DNA from: Peribacillus frigoritolerans
GTDB lineage: Bacteria; Bacillota; Bacilli; Bacillales; DSM-1321
DNA: 64,000 bases
NCBI RefSeq assembly: GCF_040250305.1
Contig: NZ_CP158190.1
Span: forward strand, 1,582,001-1,646,000
Reading direction: 5' to 3'
Part shown: positions 15,112 to 24,233 of the stretch, piece after piece
Position numbering within the stretch: position 1 is the first letter of the stretch
Layout: the number at the start of each line of letters is the position of its first letter
Made by a program: the position numbers and the translations under genes
The notes under the pieces: model-generated
Databases searched by the model: none
What the model was told of the DNA's origin: nothing
The model's input: only the letters and a program-made list of their open reading frames with translations

Positions 15112-16829
15112 TGTCCACTTTGATTAGTGGAATAGCAGCTTCAAACGGAATAGCCATCGCTAAAGCCTACCGACTGACTGAGCCAGATTTATCGATTGAA
15201 AAAAGAAGCATAGAAGATGTCGGGGCTGAAATATCCCGTTTTAAGGAAGCTATTCAAAAGTCAACAAATGAATTGGAGATAATCAGGGATAAAGCCGAAA
15301 AGGATTTAGGGGCCGATAAAGCCGCTATCTTTGACGCACACCTGCTTGTTTTGGCTGATCCGGAACTTATCACTCCGATTCAGGATAAAATACAATCAGA
15401 AGGCGTCAACGCTGAATTTTCCTTAAATGAAACCGCAAGCATGTTCATTACGATGTTTGAACAAATGGATAATGAATACATGAAGGAACGTGCGGCGGAT
15501 ATCCGTGACGTCACGAAACGGGTGCTGTCACATCTTTTAGGTGTTCATATTCCAAATCCGAGCATGATTGCTGAAGAAGTGATCATCATTGCGGAGGATT
15601 TGACTCCATCCGATACAGCACAGTTGAATCCGGCATATGTTAAAGGATTTACGACCGATATCGGTGGACGTACATCCCATTCAGCCATTATGGCACGTTC
15701 ATTGGAAATTCCAGCAGTCGTTGGAGCGAAGTCAGTGACCTCGTCCATTGAAAATGGTGACTTGGTCATAATTGACGGGTTAAAGGGTGAAGTTCACATC
15801 AACCCTACTCCTGAGCTCGTGAAACGCTACGAAGAGGAGCAGGAAGCCTATGCTATGCAAAAGGCTGAGTGGGCGAAATTGGTTCATGAACAAACCGTTA
15901 CAAATGATGGCCATCATGTGGAATTGGCAGCCAATATTGGTACGCCGAAAGACCTTGAGGGTGTGCATCAAAACGGCGGTGAAGGCATCGGGTTATATCG
16001 TACGGAATTTCTTTATATGGGCAGAAATGACTTTCCAAGTGAAGAGGAACAGTTCGAGGCATACAAAGCGGTGCTGGAAGGAATGTCAGGTAAGCCTGTA
16101 GTCGTCAGAACGCTTGATATAGGCGGGGACAAGGAGTTGCCTTATTTAGAGCTTCCTAAGGAAATGAATCCTTTCCTTGGATACCGTGCGATTCGTCTTT
16201 GCTTAAATGAGCAGGAGATTTTCCGGACTCAGCTCCGTGCCCTGCTTCGTGCAAGCATTTACGGAGATTTGAAAATCATGTTCCCGATGATTGCCACGCT
16301 TGCTGAATTCCGCGAAGCTAAAGCTGTATTGGCTGAAGTTAGGCAGGAATTGCTTGATAATGGTGTTCAAGTTGCCGAAAAAATTGAAGTCGGAATCATG
16401 GTTGAAATCCCTTCAACTGCAGTGATGGCGGATATTTTTGCTAAGGAAGTCGATTTCTTCAGCATAGGCACTAATGACTTGATTCAGTATACGATGGCCG
16501 CTGACCGAATGAATGAGAGAGTATCCTATTTATATCAACCATACAATCCAGCGATATTACGCCTGGTTAAAATGGTCATAGATGCAGCTCATAAAGAAGG
16601 GAAATGGGCCGGAATGTGCGGGGAAATGGCTGGGGATGAAGTGGCCATACCGATATTGATCGGATTGGGGCTTGATGAATTCTCAATGAGTGCCACTTCG
16701 ATTTTAAAAGCACGTTCTTTAATTAGCCAACTTTCACTTGAAGAGATGAAAAAACTATCTCAGGAAGTTTTAGAGCTGGATACGAATGATAATGTGAAAG
16801 AAGCGGTAGTTAACGCTTTGAAGAAATAA
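15111..16829 (+). CDS. ptsI: PTS enzyme I (phosphoenolpyruvate-protein phosphotransferase)
   Basis: A 572-residue cytoplasmic enzyme that moves phosphate from PEP to HPr. The order is standard: HPr-binding helical domain, swivelling His domain with [21 protein letters not shown] (active His190), then the PEP-utilising barrel with [28 protein letters not shown] and GMCGEMAGD, the last holding the acid/base Cys. Length and motifs are complete. It overlaps ptsH by one base and forms a two-gene operon with it; the downstream gap carries two hairpins. Confidence 0.97.
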   Translation: MSTLISGIAASNGIAIAKAYRLTEPDLSIEKRSIEDVGAEISRFKEAIQKSTNELEIIRDKAEKDLGADKAAIFDAHLLVLADPELITPIQDKIQSEGVNAEFSLNETASMFITMFEQMDNEYMKERAADIRDVTKRVLSHLLGVHIPNPSMIAEEVIIIAEDLTPSDTAQLNPAYVKGFTTDIGGRTSHSAIMARSLEIPAVVGAKSVTSSIENGDLVIIDGLKGEVHINPTPELVKRYEEEQEAYAMQKAEWAKLVHEQTVTNDGHHVELAANIGTPKDLEGVHQNGGEGIGLYRTEFLYMGRNDFPSEEEQFEAYKAVLEGMSGKPVVVRTLDIGGDKELPYLELPKEMNPFLGYRAIRLCLNEQEIFRTQLRALLRASIYGDLKIMFPMIATLAEFREAKAVLAEVRQELLDNGVQVAEKIEVGIMVEIPSTAVMADIFAKEVDFFSIGTNDLIQYTMAADRMNERVSYLYQPYNPAILRLVKMVIDAAHKEGKWAGMCGEMAGDEVAIPILIGLGLDEFSMSATSILKARSLISQLSLEEMKKLSQEVLELDTNDNVKEAVVNALKK

Positions 16830-16845
16830 ATAATTCAGGAAAAAC

Positions 16846-16878
16846 GCACCCCATCCACAGAAACTTCGGATGGGGTGC
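16846..16878. terminator. Hairpin after ptsI, probable terminator
   Basis: Perfect 11-bp GC-rich stem GCACCCCATCC/GGATGGGGTGC, extended by outer CAGGA/TCCTG. A run of T follows only weakly on the plus strand but is better on the minus strand, so it is either a terminator or an mRNA 3'-end stabiliser. Confidence 0.6.
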
Positions 16879-17005
16879 TGTCCTGTAATTCTTGCATGAT
16901 CATTTGAGAAAAAATGTTTATTGCTTCAAAATGGGGGTAAATAAAAAGCAAGCACAGTTGTTTAGCTCTATTAGGGCAGCTGACATTCTCATTTCCCCCT
17001 TTGAC

Positions 17006-17037
17006 GCCGGTTGGTTTATCCAACCGGCTATTTTTTT
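17006..17037 (+). terminator. Second Rho-independent terminator downstream of ptsI
   Basis: Perfect 9-bp stem GCCGGTTGG/CCAACCGGC, five-base loop, then TA and seven T. It closes the 308-bp ptsI-SDR gap; I see no gene between the two hairpins. Confidence 0.85.
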
Positions 17038-17137
17038 GTAAATAAAAATCAAAATAATGATTATTCAGATTTTTCACTTTACGGTTATGACGATATAATG
17101 GAATTATGATTTTAAGAGAATGGAGGTTAAATATTAT

Positions 17138-17923
17138 ATGAAATTACATTTGGAAAAGAAAACTGCCTTGATTTTAGCTTCAAGTCAAGGTTTGGGGAAG
17201 GCTATGGCAGCTGAATTGGTTAAGGAAGGAGCAAATGTCATGCTGGCAAGCCGTGATGGTGAAAAGCTTGCCGCCGTACAAAGGGAATTATCGCAGCTTG
17301 GGACGGGTAAAGTTTCTTATAAGGTGACGGATATAACAAAAGCTGAAGATATTAAAAGCCTGGTTGGGCAAACTGCTGAGGAATTCGGCGGTATCGACAT
17401 TCTTATTAATAACGCCGGAGGTCCTCCAGGGGGTTCATTTACAGATTTCAATGATGAAGAATGGCAACAATCCTTCGAACTTAATTTACTAAGTTTCATA
17501 AGGACGATTCGTGAAAGCTTGCCACATTTAAAAAAACAGGGCGGGAAAATCGTTAATATTGCTTCTTCATCCATTAAGGAACCGATTCCAGGATTGATAT
17601 TATCGAATACATTCCGGACGGCAATCGTTGGATTGTCAAAGACGTTAGCTTCAGAATTAGCACCGGACCGGATTTTGATCAATACAGTCGGTCCAGGAAG
17701 AATCGCAACAGACCGGGTTCAGCACCTTGATGAAATGAATGCGGAGAAACAAGGCGTCACTCCTGAGGAGATGACTGAACAATCGATTAACAAAATCCCT
17801 CTTGGCCGTTATGGGGAACCCGAGGAATTTGCAAAGTTCGTCACTTTCCTTGTTTCAGGCGCTAATACATATTTAACGGGCCAGTCGTATTTAGTTGACG
17901 GAGGAATGATAAAGTCCATTTAA
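17138..17923 (+). CDS. Atypical short-chain dehydrogenase/reductase
   Basis: A 261-residue SDR. The nucleotide-binding turn reads ASSQGLG rather than the usual TGxxxGIG, and the NNAG motif is present (LINNAGGPPGG). The catalytic YxxxK is replaced: aligning GLILSNTFRTAIVGLSKTLA with normal SDRs puts Ser at the Tyr position and Arg at the Lys position, as in the BKR_3-like divergent group. Activity may therefore differ from a standard reductase. GGAGG about 11 bp before the ATG at 17138 decides the start; the upstream ATG at 17120 overlaps that site. Only 38 bp separate it from ykwC, another NAD(P)-dependent enzyme, so they probably form an operon. The substrate is unknown. Confidence 0.85.
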   Translation: MKLHLEKKTALILASSQGLGKAMAAELVKEGANVMLASRDGEKLAAVQRELSQLGTGKVSYKVTDITKAEDIKSLVGQTAEEFGGIDILINNAGGPPGGSFTDFNDEEWQQSFELNLLSFIRTIRESLPHLKKQGGKIVNIASSSIKEPIPGLILSNTFRTAIVGLSKTLASELAPDRILINTVGPGRIATDRVQHLDEMNAEKQGVTPEEMTEQSINKIPLGRYGEPEEFAKFVTFLVSGANTYLTGQSYLVDGGMIKSI

Positions 17924-17961
17924 GGCTTTTTGAAACAAAAAGAGTGGGAGGAATCTGCAAT

Positions 17962-18831
17962 ATGCAAACGAACAAAGTGATCGGCTTCATAGGTTTAGGA
18001 GTTATGGGAAAAAGCATGGCCGCAAATCTTCTTAAGGCGGGATTTGAGGTGTTTGTTTATACAAGGACGAAAGATAAGGCAAGTGAACTGCTCTCACAGG
18101 GTGCGAAGTGGGCATCTGCACCAAAGGAAATTGCGCAGAGAGCAAATGTGATCATTTCCATGGTGGGATACCCTAGTGATGTGGAAGAAATCTATCTTGG
18201 GGAAAATGGGCTTATCGAGAACGTGAAACAAGGAACCCATTTAATCGATATGACGACATCCACTCCATCTTTGGCAGTGAAAATTGCAGAAGAAGCCAAG
18301 AAAAGGGGCATGGAATCATTGGATGCACCGGTTTCCGGAGGAGATATCGGTGCTCGTGATGCGAAGCTTACGATCATGGTCGGCGGGTCTAGTGAGGCAT
18401 TTGAAGCTGTCCGGCCCATTTTTGATATCATTGGCAGCAATGTTGTCCATCAAGGCCCGGCTGGCTCAGGACAGCATACGAAAATGTGCAATCAAATCGC
18501 CATTGCATCCAATATGATCGGAGTGACAGAAGCGATTTCCTATGCCCAAAAGGCTGGGTTGGATCCGGACCGGGTTTTAAGGAGCATATCATCGGGCTCT
18601 GCCGGAAGCTGGTCACTGTCCAATCTTGTGCCGCGAATGGTTGAAGGGGATTTTGAACCTGGTTTTTATATCAAGCATTTTATCAAGGATATGAAGATTG
18701 CACTTGATGAAGCGGAAAGAATGGGAATGGACGCTCCTGGATTAAGCCTGAGCAAATCCCTATATGAAGGGCTGGCAGAAGCTGGCGAGGAAAATAGCGG
18801 TACACAAGCATTATATAAACATTATAATTAG
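17962..18831 (+). CDS. ykwC: Beta-hydroxyacid dehydrogenase family oxidoreductase (YkwC)
   Basis: A 289-residue enzyme of the 3-hydroxyisobutyrate dehydrogenase family. The N-terminal Rossmann motif is GFIGLGVMG, the substrate signature DAPVSGGDIGARDAKLTIMVGG is near residues 115-140, and the catalytic Lys is in GSGQHTKMCNQI. The all-helical C-terminal domain is full length. GGGAGGAAT before the ATG at 17962 decides the start over the GTG at 17944. It follows the SDR gene closely. Substrate (3-hydroxyisobutyrate, tartronate semialdehyde or another beta-hydroxyacid) cannot be read from the sequence. Confidence 0.9.
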   Translation: MQTNKVIGFIGLGVMGKSMAANLLKAGFEVFVYTRTKDKASELLSQGAKWASAPKEIAQRANVIISMVGYPSDVEEIYLGENGLIENVKQGTHLIDMTTSTPSLAVKIAEEAKKRGMESLDAPVSGGDIGARDAKLTIMVGGSSEAFEAVRPIFDIIGSNVVHQGPAGSGQHTKMCNQIAIASNMIGVTEAISYAQKAGLDPDRVLRSISSGSAGSWSLSNLVPRMVEGDFEPGFYIKHFIKDMKIALDEAERMGMDAPGLSLSKSLYEGLAEAGEENSGTQALYKHYN

Positions 18832-18895
18832 TGCTAGCATATCTATATCATGAATAAGCTGATAGCGACAGCCTTTACAAAAAGGAGTGAAAGCT

Positions 18896-19261
18896 ATGGG
18901 CGAATTCGATGATATCAATATGAAATTCCAGGAATTAGAAGATGGTCGATATATTGTAAGGATTGAAGGTTTTAAGCGAGAAAAAACCATTCATCAAACA
19001 AAGCCCATTCGTTGGGATCTGAAATTAATGAATGAAAGTCCGCTGATACTGCCGGTGAAATTCAGTCATATCGAAACGAATGCCGGTTTTCAGATCCTGA
19101 TGCGCGAATTGAAGAGTTTAGGTTTTTCAAAGCCGCGCTCCGCAAAAGAATTTGAAGAAGTGATGGCTGATTTACTTGGGTCAATCGTTGAAGTGAGCCT
19201 TACCACGACAAATAAGGAAGAGGGTTATCGGGAAATTCGTTTCTTGCGGAGGTTGTATTAG
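18896..19261 (+). CDS. Hypothetical protein, unknown function
   Basis: A 121-residue soluble protein starting MGEFDDINMKFQELEDGRYIVRIEGFKREKT, with mixed beta/alpha composition and no signal or membrane segment. AAAAAGGAG 8 bp before the ATG at 18896 gives a clear start; the GTG at 18887 overlaps that site. It lies 64 bp after ykwC and just before a strong terminator, so it may be the last gene of the SDR-ykwC unit. The pattern resembles a small nucleic-acid-binding (OB-like) protein, but that is a guess. Confidence 0.75.
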   Translation: MGEFDDINMKFQELEDGRYIVRIEGFKREKTIHQTKPIRWDLKLMNESPLILPVKFSHIETNAGFQILMRELKSLGFSKPRSAKEFEEVMADLLGSIVEVSLTTTNKEEGYREIRFLRRLY

Positions 19262-19316
19262 TTGACTGACTTGGTGAGAAACCTTCGGTAGCATGACATC
19301 TTTGAAAATAGGAAAA

Positions 19317-19356
19317 TGGCCTTCAATTGTTCATTCAATTGAAGGCCACTTTTTTT
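19317..19356. terminator. Bidirectional terminator
   Basis: Perfect 13-bp stem TGGCCTTCAATTG/CAATTGAAGGCCA, then C and seven T on the plus strand; four T on the minus strand. It lies between two convergent genes. Confidence 0.88.
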
Positions 19357-19359
19357 CGG

Positions 19360-20508
19360 TTATTTTATAGTTAAAAAAGCCTCAATACGGTCCAAAGCCG
19401 TTTCCAGGGTTTCCATGGAATATGCATAAGATATCCTGAAGTACCCTTCACCAAGGGGAGAGAATGCATCTCCAGGGACCACTGCCACTTTTTCCTGTTG
19501 AACAAGCTTAAGGCAAAAATCAAGCGAAGAGGCATAGCCTTCAGGCAGCTTTATAAAGAAGTAAAAGGCCCCGTTTGGTTTGACTACTTCCAGATTCATC
19601 GCTTGTAAGCGGCTGAATACGTATTCCCGTCTCCGTGCATACTCAGTCTTCATGGGGATTGCATCATCTCTGCCTGCCGTCAATGCTGCCAAGGCAGCTC
19701 TCTGCGATATGGAGGCGGCACAGGTCACATTGTATTGGTGAACCTTCAGGAGATGCTGAGAGATGGCTGCAGGCGCAAACAGAAGGCCGATTCTCCACCC
19801 GGTCATGGAATGGGACTTGGACAATCCGTTCAGGACGATGGTTTGTTCTTTTAAGAAAGTGGCAATCGAAACATGCTCCTGATCGAATACCAGTTCACTG
19901 TATATTTCATCAGCCAATATGAAGATGTCCTTGCCCCTAACAAGTTCGGCAATGTCCAGTAATTCTTCGGCAGATAATGTAACCCCGGTCGGATTCGATG
20001 GATAGGGCAGAACGATGCAACGAGTATGCTCAGTTATGTATTTTTCAAGTATATCTGCAGTCAAACGAAATCCATTTTTTGTTGTATCGGCATATACAGG
20101 TGTTGCCCCGCACATCTTAATGATGGGTTCGTATCCCGGGTATACCGGACCCGGTAATATTACTTCGTTTCCGGGGATGAGGATCGTCCGAAAGGTTATG
20201 TCTATGCCTTCGCTGGCACCAGAGGTCACTATCACTTCATTCGCCGGATCATAGTTAAGCTTGTATTTATCCTTTACATAAGTTGAAGCGGCTTCCCGTA
20301 ATTCCAAATAGCCCGCATTGTGAGTATAAACGGTATAGTCATTATCGATGGCTTGTTTTGCCGCTTCTTTAATATGCATCGGAGTTGGAAAGTCAGGCTG
20401 TCCTATCGTTAAGGAAATGGTGCCTTCGATATCAGCGACCATATTGTAGAATTTACGGATTCCTGATATTTTAACGTCTTTTACTAGAGGGTTTATTAAA
20501 TGTTCCAT
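19360..20508 (-). CDS. patA: PLP-dependent aminotransferase PatA
   Basis: A 382-residue class I aminotransferase. PLP-binding features are complete: SGASEGID (phosphate), NPTG around 172-175, DEIY (200-203) and Lys231 in LNGLSKSHSMTGWRIG. In B. subtilis PatA converts N-acetyl-2-amino-6-oxopimelate to N-acetyl-L,L-diaminopimelate, the step between DapH and DapL, both encoded at 36.6-38.5 kb here. GGGAGG precedes the ATG by 10 bp. It is placed next to cheV/ykyB as in B. subtilis, which supports orthology. It has its own unit, convergent with the preceding gene. Confidence 0.9.
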   Translation of the reverse strand: MEHLINPLVKDVKISGIRKFYNMVADIEGTISLTIGQPDFPTPMHIKEAAKQAIDNDYTVYTHNAGYLELREAASTYVKDKYKLNYDPANEVIVTSGASEGIDITFRTILIPGNEVILPGPVYPGYEPIIKMCGATPVYADTTKNGFRLTADILEKYITEHTRCIVLPYPSNPTGVTLSAEELLDIAELVRGKDIFILADEIYSELVFDQEHVSIATFLKEQTIVLNGLSKSHSMTGWRIGLLFAPAAISQHLLKVHQYNVTCAASISQRAALAALTAGRDDAIPMKTEYARRREYVFSRLQAMNLEVVKPNGAFYFFIKLPEGYASSLDFCLKLVQQEKVAVVPGDAFSPLGEGYFRISYAYSMETLETALDRIEAFLTIK

Positions 20509-20665
20509 CTATGAATATCCTCCCTTTTCTAACTATATGAATTATGTACTATGTTTGACTCATTCATTCTATTTTATCATTTAGTTTGGAGGGGGGAGAA
20601 AAATTTTTGAGATTAATGAATTAAAGGTATAATGTATGATAAGAACATTTTGAGGGTTGATACAT

Positions 20666-21640
20666 ATGATAAGGACTTGCGCAATAACTTCTAATCATGA
20701 AGTCAGTTTTGATTTACCGCTAACCGAAATGAATAATCCGGATATCGAGTGGTACTGGGTGGATTTTTCCAACCCGACAAACAAGGAAATCGAACTTTTA
20801 ACCAATCATTTTCACTTTCATCCGCTGGCAATTGAAGACTGTCTGGATGATTTTAACCAACGTCCCAAAATGGATTTTTATGAGGGCTACCAATTTCTTG
20901 TGATACATGCTTTAAGGGAGAAGGTATTTAAAGCAGTGGAATTGGATATGTTTGTTGGTGAAAAATGGATAGTCAGTTTTCATAAGGAAGAGATGCTTGA
21001 ACTGGAAAAAGTATGGGAAGAAATTGCTGGTAATAAAATGTTGAAGCAAAGTCCCTTTTTCTTGATGCATAGGATAATTGACAGGATCGTCGATGAATTT
21101 TTCCCGCCTGTTTATAAAATTGAAAGCGAATTGGGCGGCATTGAGGAAAATACTGAAAATGACACGATTAACGAATTGATGGATCAGCTTTTCGATTTAC
21201 GTACAGATATGTCCAGGCTCCGTCGGACCATATTGCCGATGCGTGATTTATTGTACAGAATGATTTCATCAGAGCGTCTGAATTACTTGAAAGATCAGCA
21301 CCTTTATTTTAATGATGTGTACGATCATCTTCTTAAATTGACTGAAATGCTTGAATCGTATCGAGATTTTTCATCCGATATCCGAGATAGCTATTTGTCT
21401 GTGAACTCTAATAATATGAATTCAACGATGATGACATTGACTGTCATCACTACCATTTTCATGCCGCTGACCTTCATAGTGGGCGTATATGGGATGAATT
21501 TTGAATATATGCCGGAATTAGATTGGCATTATGGCTATTTCCTCATTCTTGGAATGATGGGCGGAATTGCCTTGATGATGTTTTTATTCTTTGTTAAAAA
21601 AGGTTGGCTCAATCCAAAGAAAAGGTCGCGAAGGAGATGA
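20666..21640 (+). CDS. corA: CorA family magnesium/cobalt channel
   Basis: A 324-residue protein. A large soluble N-terminal domain and long helices are followed by two C-terminal membrane segments. The CorA selectivity motif GMN is present (VYGMNFEYMPEL) at the end of TM1, followed by an acidic loop and TM2, then a basic tail (KKRSRRR). CorA pentamers admit Mg2+ down the membrane potential. GAGGG 8 bp before the ATG at 20666 decides the start over the TTG at 20657. A hairpin at 21791 probably ends the transcript. Confidence 0.93.
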   Translation: MIRTCAITSNHEVSFDLPLTEMNNPDIEWYWVDFSNPTNKEIELLTNHFHFHPLAIEDCLDDFNQRPKMDFYEGYQFLVIHALREKVFKAVELDMFVGEKWIVSFHKEEMLELEKVWEEIAGNKMLKQSPFFLMHRIIDRIVDEFFPPVYKIESELGGIEENTENDTINELMDQLFDLRTDMSRLRRTILPMRDLLYRMISSERLNYLKDQHLYFNDVYDHLLKLTEMLESYRDFSSDIRDSYLSVNSNNMNSTMMTLTVITTIFMPLTFIVGVYGMNFEYMPELDWHYGYFLILGMMGGIALMMFLFFVKKGWLNPKKRSRRR

Positions 21641-21790
21641 AAGACCCAACTGACCTGCTATTTTAAGTGGGTTTGGAAGGGCGGCAAGGCGTCATTTGGC
21701 TGATCGCCCAATCATGGAGGGGTTTTATCGAAGAGACAGCCTTACGGGCGATATGATGGCCGGAATGGCAGTGGTGAAAAATGAGCTTGG

Positions 21791-21825
21791 AAAAAGGGGA
21801 CTCTGATGGGTCCCTTTTTAGTTTG
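21791..21825 (+). terminator. Terminator downstream of corA
   Basis: Stem AAAAAGGG/CCCTTTTT with a small bulge and a loop of about ten bases, followed by further T residues. Confidence 0.6.
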
Positions 21826-21870
21826 GCATTAATAAATAATCCCTTCTTGATTCTTTTTTTAGCTGTGCTC

Positions 21871-21897
21871 TAAACAAAAGAAATATTTAACCGAATT
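21871..21897 (+). promoter_or_regulatory. SigD-type (motility) promoter of cheV
   Basis: TAAA (21871-21874), exactly 15 bp, then ACCGAATT (21890-21897), close to the SigD consensus TAAA-N15-GCCGATAT. It is about 100 bp before the cheV start. cheV is a SigD target in B. subtilis. Confidence 0.6.
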
Positions 21898-21994
21898 ATT
21901 AGGTATGAGTTCATTGATGAAACCATGATATTTCCCTAGCGGTTAAATGATTTATGGATTATGAAATGAAAAAGCAGAAGGGCGAGATGAAACA

Positions 21995-22900
21995 ATGGAA
22001 GCAAATAAAGGAATATTACTTGAAAGTGGAACGAATGAGCTTGAGATAGTGGAATTCGGTCTCGGAAAGAATAAATTCGGCATTAACGTAATTAAGGTGA
22101 AGGAAATCATCAATCCTGTCCCCATCACGCTTGTCCCGCATTCGCATCCAAATGTGGAGGGGATCATTGAGCTTCGCGGAGAAGTCCTGCCAGTTGTGAA
22201 TGTGGCGGATGCTTTAGGATTTTCGCCATCTGAAACTCCTGAGCAGGATAAATTCATAGTGGCTGAATTCAATCAGCAAAAAGTGGTTTTCCATGTACAT
22301 ACCGTAACACAGATCCACCGTATTTCCTGGTCACAAATCGAAAAGCCTTCGGATATGTATCAAGGCCTTGAAAGTCAGATTATCGGAGTAATAAAATTAA
22401 ATAGTGAAATGTTGCTGTTACTCGATTTTGAAAAAATAGTGGTCGAAATCAATCCAGAATCAGGAATAAACATCCAACAGGTTAAAAAGCTTGGTATCCG
22501 GCAAAATTCAGACAAGAGGATCCTGATCGCAGAAGATTCTCCATTACTGAGAAAGCTGCTGTTTGATACATTGTCAGAAGCTGGATTCAAGTACTTGGAG
22601 TTTTATGAAAATGGACTTGATGCATTTAATTATCTGGAGAATTTAATTGAATCAGGAAAAGTGGTTGAAGAAGAAGTGCAACTGGTGATTACCGATATTG
22701 AGATGCCTCAAATGGATGGGCATCATTTGACTAGAAGAATAAAGGAAAACGGGGAACTCGCTGGATTGCCGGTGATTATTTTCTCTTCTTTGATTACGGA
22801 CAGCCTGCGTCATAAAGGTCAGGTCGTAGGGGCTGACGCACAAATCAGCAAGCCAGAAATTGCAGAGCTAATAAAGTTGATAGACAGATTGGTATTATGA
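21995..22900 (+). CDS. cheV: Chemotaxis coupling protein CheV
   Basis: A 301-residue two-domain protein. Residues 15-150 form a CheW-like coupling domain (FGINVIKVKEI..VEGIIELRGEVLPVV), and residues 173-300 form a response-regulator receiver with the acid pair ED (180-181), phospho-acceptor Asp234 in ITDIEMPQMDG and the Lys in QISKPE. CheV links chemoreceptors to CheA and takes part in adaptation when phosphorylated. The upstream SigD-type promoter and position next to ykyB and patA match B. subtilis. The transcript ends at a bidirectional terminator. Confidence 0.95.
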   Translation: MEANKGILLESGTNELEIVEFGLGKNKFGINVIKVKEIINPVPITLVPHSHPNVEGIIELRGEVLPVVNVADALGFSPSETPEQDKFIVAEFNQQKVVFHVHTVTQIHRISWSQIEKPSDMYQGLESQIIGVIKLNSEMLLLLDFEKIVVEINPESGINIQQVKKLGIRQNSDKRILIAEDSPLLRKLLFDTLSEAGFKYLEFYENGLDAFNYLENLIESGKVVEEEVQLVITDIEMPQMDGHHLTRRIKENGELAGLPVIIFSSLITDSLRHKGQVVGADAQISKPEIAELIKLIDRLVL

Positions 22901-22905
22901 ATGTG

Positions 22906-22945
22906 AAACGGGCCTGTGAGCATTACCTCACGGCCCGTTTGGTTT
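22906..22945. terminator. Bidirectional terminator, cheV and ykyB
   Basis: Stem AAACGGGCC-GTGAG/CTCAC-GGCCCGTTT with one bulged T and a CATTAC loop between the two convergent genes. Confidence 0.82.
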
Positions 22946-22953
22946 ATCAATGA

Positions 22954-23463
22954 TTAATACTTGGAACCTTTTCCTAAAAAGGAGGATGGGAATGGATTGT
23001 GGAAAGGTTGCTTGACCGACCCACGCCCGTGAGCCCTTTTCACGTTGTTGGGAGGGTTCGGTTGTTTTTCACCTGCTTGTCCAACGTAAGATTGCAGGAT
23101 CTGTTTTGCCTTGGATAATGACAATGCGGCTTTAGGGTTCCGTATGGAGGCTGCCCGGCTGCCGAGGTGGGGTAGTTTTTTCAAATCTTCCTTAGTGGGA
23201 GGTAAATGAAAAACATATGATCCGCATTCGACAATGACGTCGGATTGTTGTGCTGCAAAGCGAGGGTTATCAGAGAAATGAAGTCCAATCTTCTTCGCTT
23301 TTCCTTCTTGCATAAGCTTGCTTAATGCGAGCCGTTTTAAATTATATAAATTTTTGGGCTCCAATGCAGTCTTTGCATGTTTATTGACAATAAACACGGC
23401 TTGGGCAATGGAGTTAATCGAAAACTCATCCCTTTCAGAATGTCCTTTCGTTTGGTTCATCAT
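22954..23463 (-). CDS. ykyB: YkyB family protein
   Basis: A 169-residue protein of the YkyB family, conserved in Bacillus beside cheV. The conserved part begins INSIAQAVFIVNKHAKTALEPKNLYNLKRLALSKLMQEGKAKKIGLHFSDNP, and the C-terminal tail is basic and low in complexity (NPPNNVKRAHGRGSV..). AAAGGAG precedes the double ATG at 23463/23460. A 9-bp inverted repeat lies in the leader (23490-23516). No enzymatic motif is visible and the function is unknown to me. Confidence 0.85.
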   Translation of the reverse strand: MMNQTKGHSERDEFSINSIAQAVFIVNKHAKTALEPKNLYNLKRLALSKLMQEGKAKKIGLHFSDNPRFAAQQSDVIVECGSYVFHLPPTKEDLKKLPHLGSRAASIRNPKAALSLSKAKQILQSYVGQAGEKQPNPPNNVKRAHGRGSVKQPFHNPFPSSFLGKGSKY

Positions 23464-23489
23464 GGAAACTCCTTTTCTTAATAAGGTTA

Positions 23490-23516
23490 GAAGGACGTTA
23501 CAAACAGACGTCCTTC
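23490..23516. repeat. Inverted repeat in the ykyB leader
   Basis: Perfect 9-bp arms GAAGGACGT/ACGTCCTTC with a 9-nt spacer, starting 27 bp upstream of the ykyB start. No T run follows on the minus strand, so it is not an obvious terminator; it may be an mRNA hairpin or an operator. Confidence 0.4.
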
Positions 23517-23750
23517 AATCAAAACCTGTTCTTATATATTGGTTGAAATAGAGACGTGTGTGCAACCAGGCAGAAACAGTGAAAAAACAATGCATGTACA
23601 TCTCTAGGGTATGACCATCATTTCCTAACACTTTACCATCTATTCATTTTCATATTATACCACTTCAAAATATATAGGGAAGTAAAATTCAATCTGACGG
23701 CTTTTGGTCCAAGAAAAAGAAGGCGTTCAATGTCGCCTTCTGTGCAAACC

Positions 23751-24116
23751 TTATCGAGTGTATATATTGATATTTTCGGATACCCCAGCCTGTGCGCCGA
23801 ATTGTTGTTGCTGGTAACCCTGAAAGCCTTGATAAGCAGGATAAGCTGGATAAGCAGGGTAAGGAGGGTAAGCGGGCGGGTATGGGGGAGGATATGGAGG
23901 ATATGCAGGATAGACAGGTGGACGGTTATTGAATAGCAACGGTCCAATTGCCAATCCTGCAACAAAAGCTACAGGTGCCAATAGAGGAAAGAAAGGAAAG
24001 AAGCGCTCGTCATTCCAATTTTCAGGTCCATATTCATTCCCATATGCATTTCTGTATTCGTTCTGTAGCATCAGGGTTTGTGGATAGTGGTAGTAAGGAA
24101 AATACTGTGTTTGCAT
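23751..24116 (-). CDS. Small Pro/Tyr-rich protein, possibly spore-coat-like
   Basis: A 121-residue protein. The N-terminus is Tyr/Gln-rich (MQTQYFPYYHYP), one hydrophobic segment lies at about residues 47-62 (FPLLAPVAFVAGLAIGPLLF), and then a repeat region of YPPYPP/YPAYPA units turns into GFQGYQQQQ. AAAGGAGG before the ATG at 24116 decides the start over 24182. Tyr-Pro-Gly-rich proteins of this kind are common among Bacillus spore-coat and surface proteins, but no family signature is present, so that is inference. It diverges from crcB1. Confidence 0.75.
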   Translation of the reverse strand: MQTQYFPYYHYPQTLMLQNEYRNAYGNEYGPENWNDERFFPFFPLLAPVAFVAGLAIGPLLFNNRPPVYPAYPPYPPPYPPAYPPYPAYPAYPAYQGFQGYQQQQFGAQAGVSENINIYTR

Positions 24117-24190
24117 AATTAGCCTCCTTTTCTCAAATTCTTTACATAGTATGGTTTTTTTAAAGAAAAGAGCCTGTTTCATCTTAATCT

Positions 24191-24198
24191 GTTATAAT
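24191..24198 (+). promoter_or_regulatory. Extended -10 promoter of crcB1-crcB2
   Basis: TG-T-TATAAT ending at 24198, about 36 bp before the crcB1 ATG; no good -35 is visible. I found no fluoride riboswitch fold in the short leader. Confidence 0.5.
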
Positions 24199-24233
24199 GA
24201 GTCTACTTATGAGAAATATTCGGGGGGACCTTA

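Larger units (their letters stand above)
21641..21994. other. corA-cheV intergenic region
   Basis: A 354-bp gap. It carries the corA terminator hairpin and a SigD-like promoter for cheV. A 30-codon ATG frame at 21714-21806 has no ribosome binding site and runs into the terminator stem, so I do not call it. Confidence 0.5.

Noticed and set aside
21714..21806. 30-codon frame after corA
   Set aside because: No ribosome binding site; the end overlaps the terminator stem; no recognisable similarity.
24199..24233. Fluoride riboswitch before crcB1
   Set aside because: The leader between the -10 box and the ATG is too short and has no crcB-motif pseudoknot.
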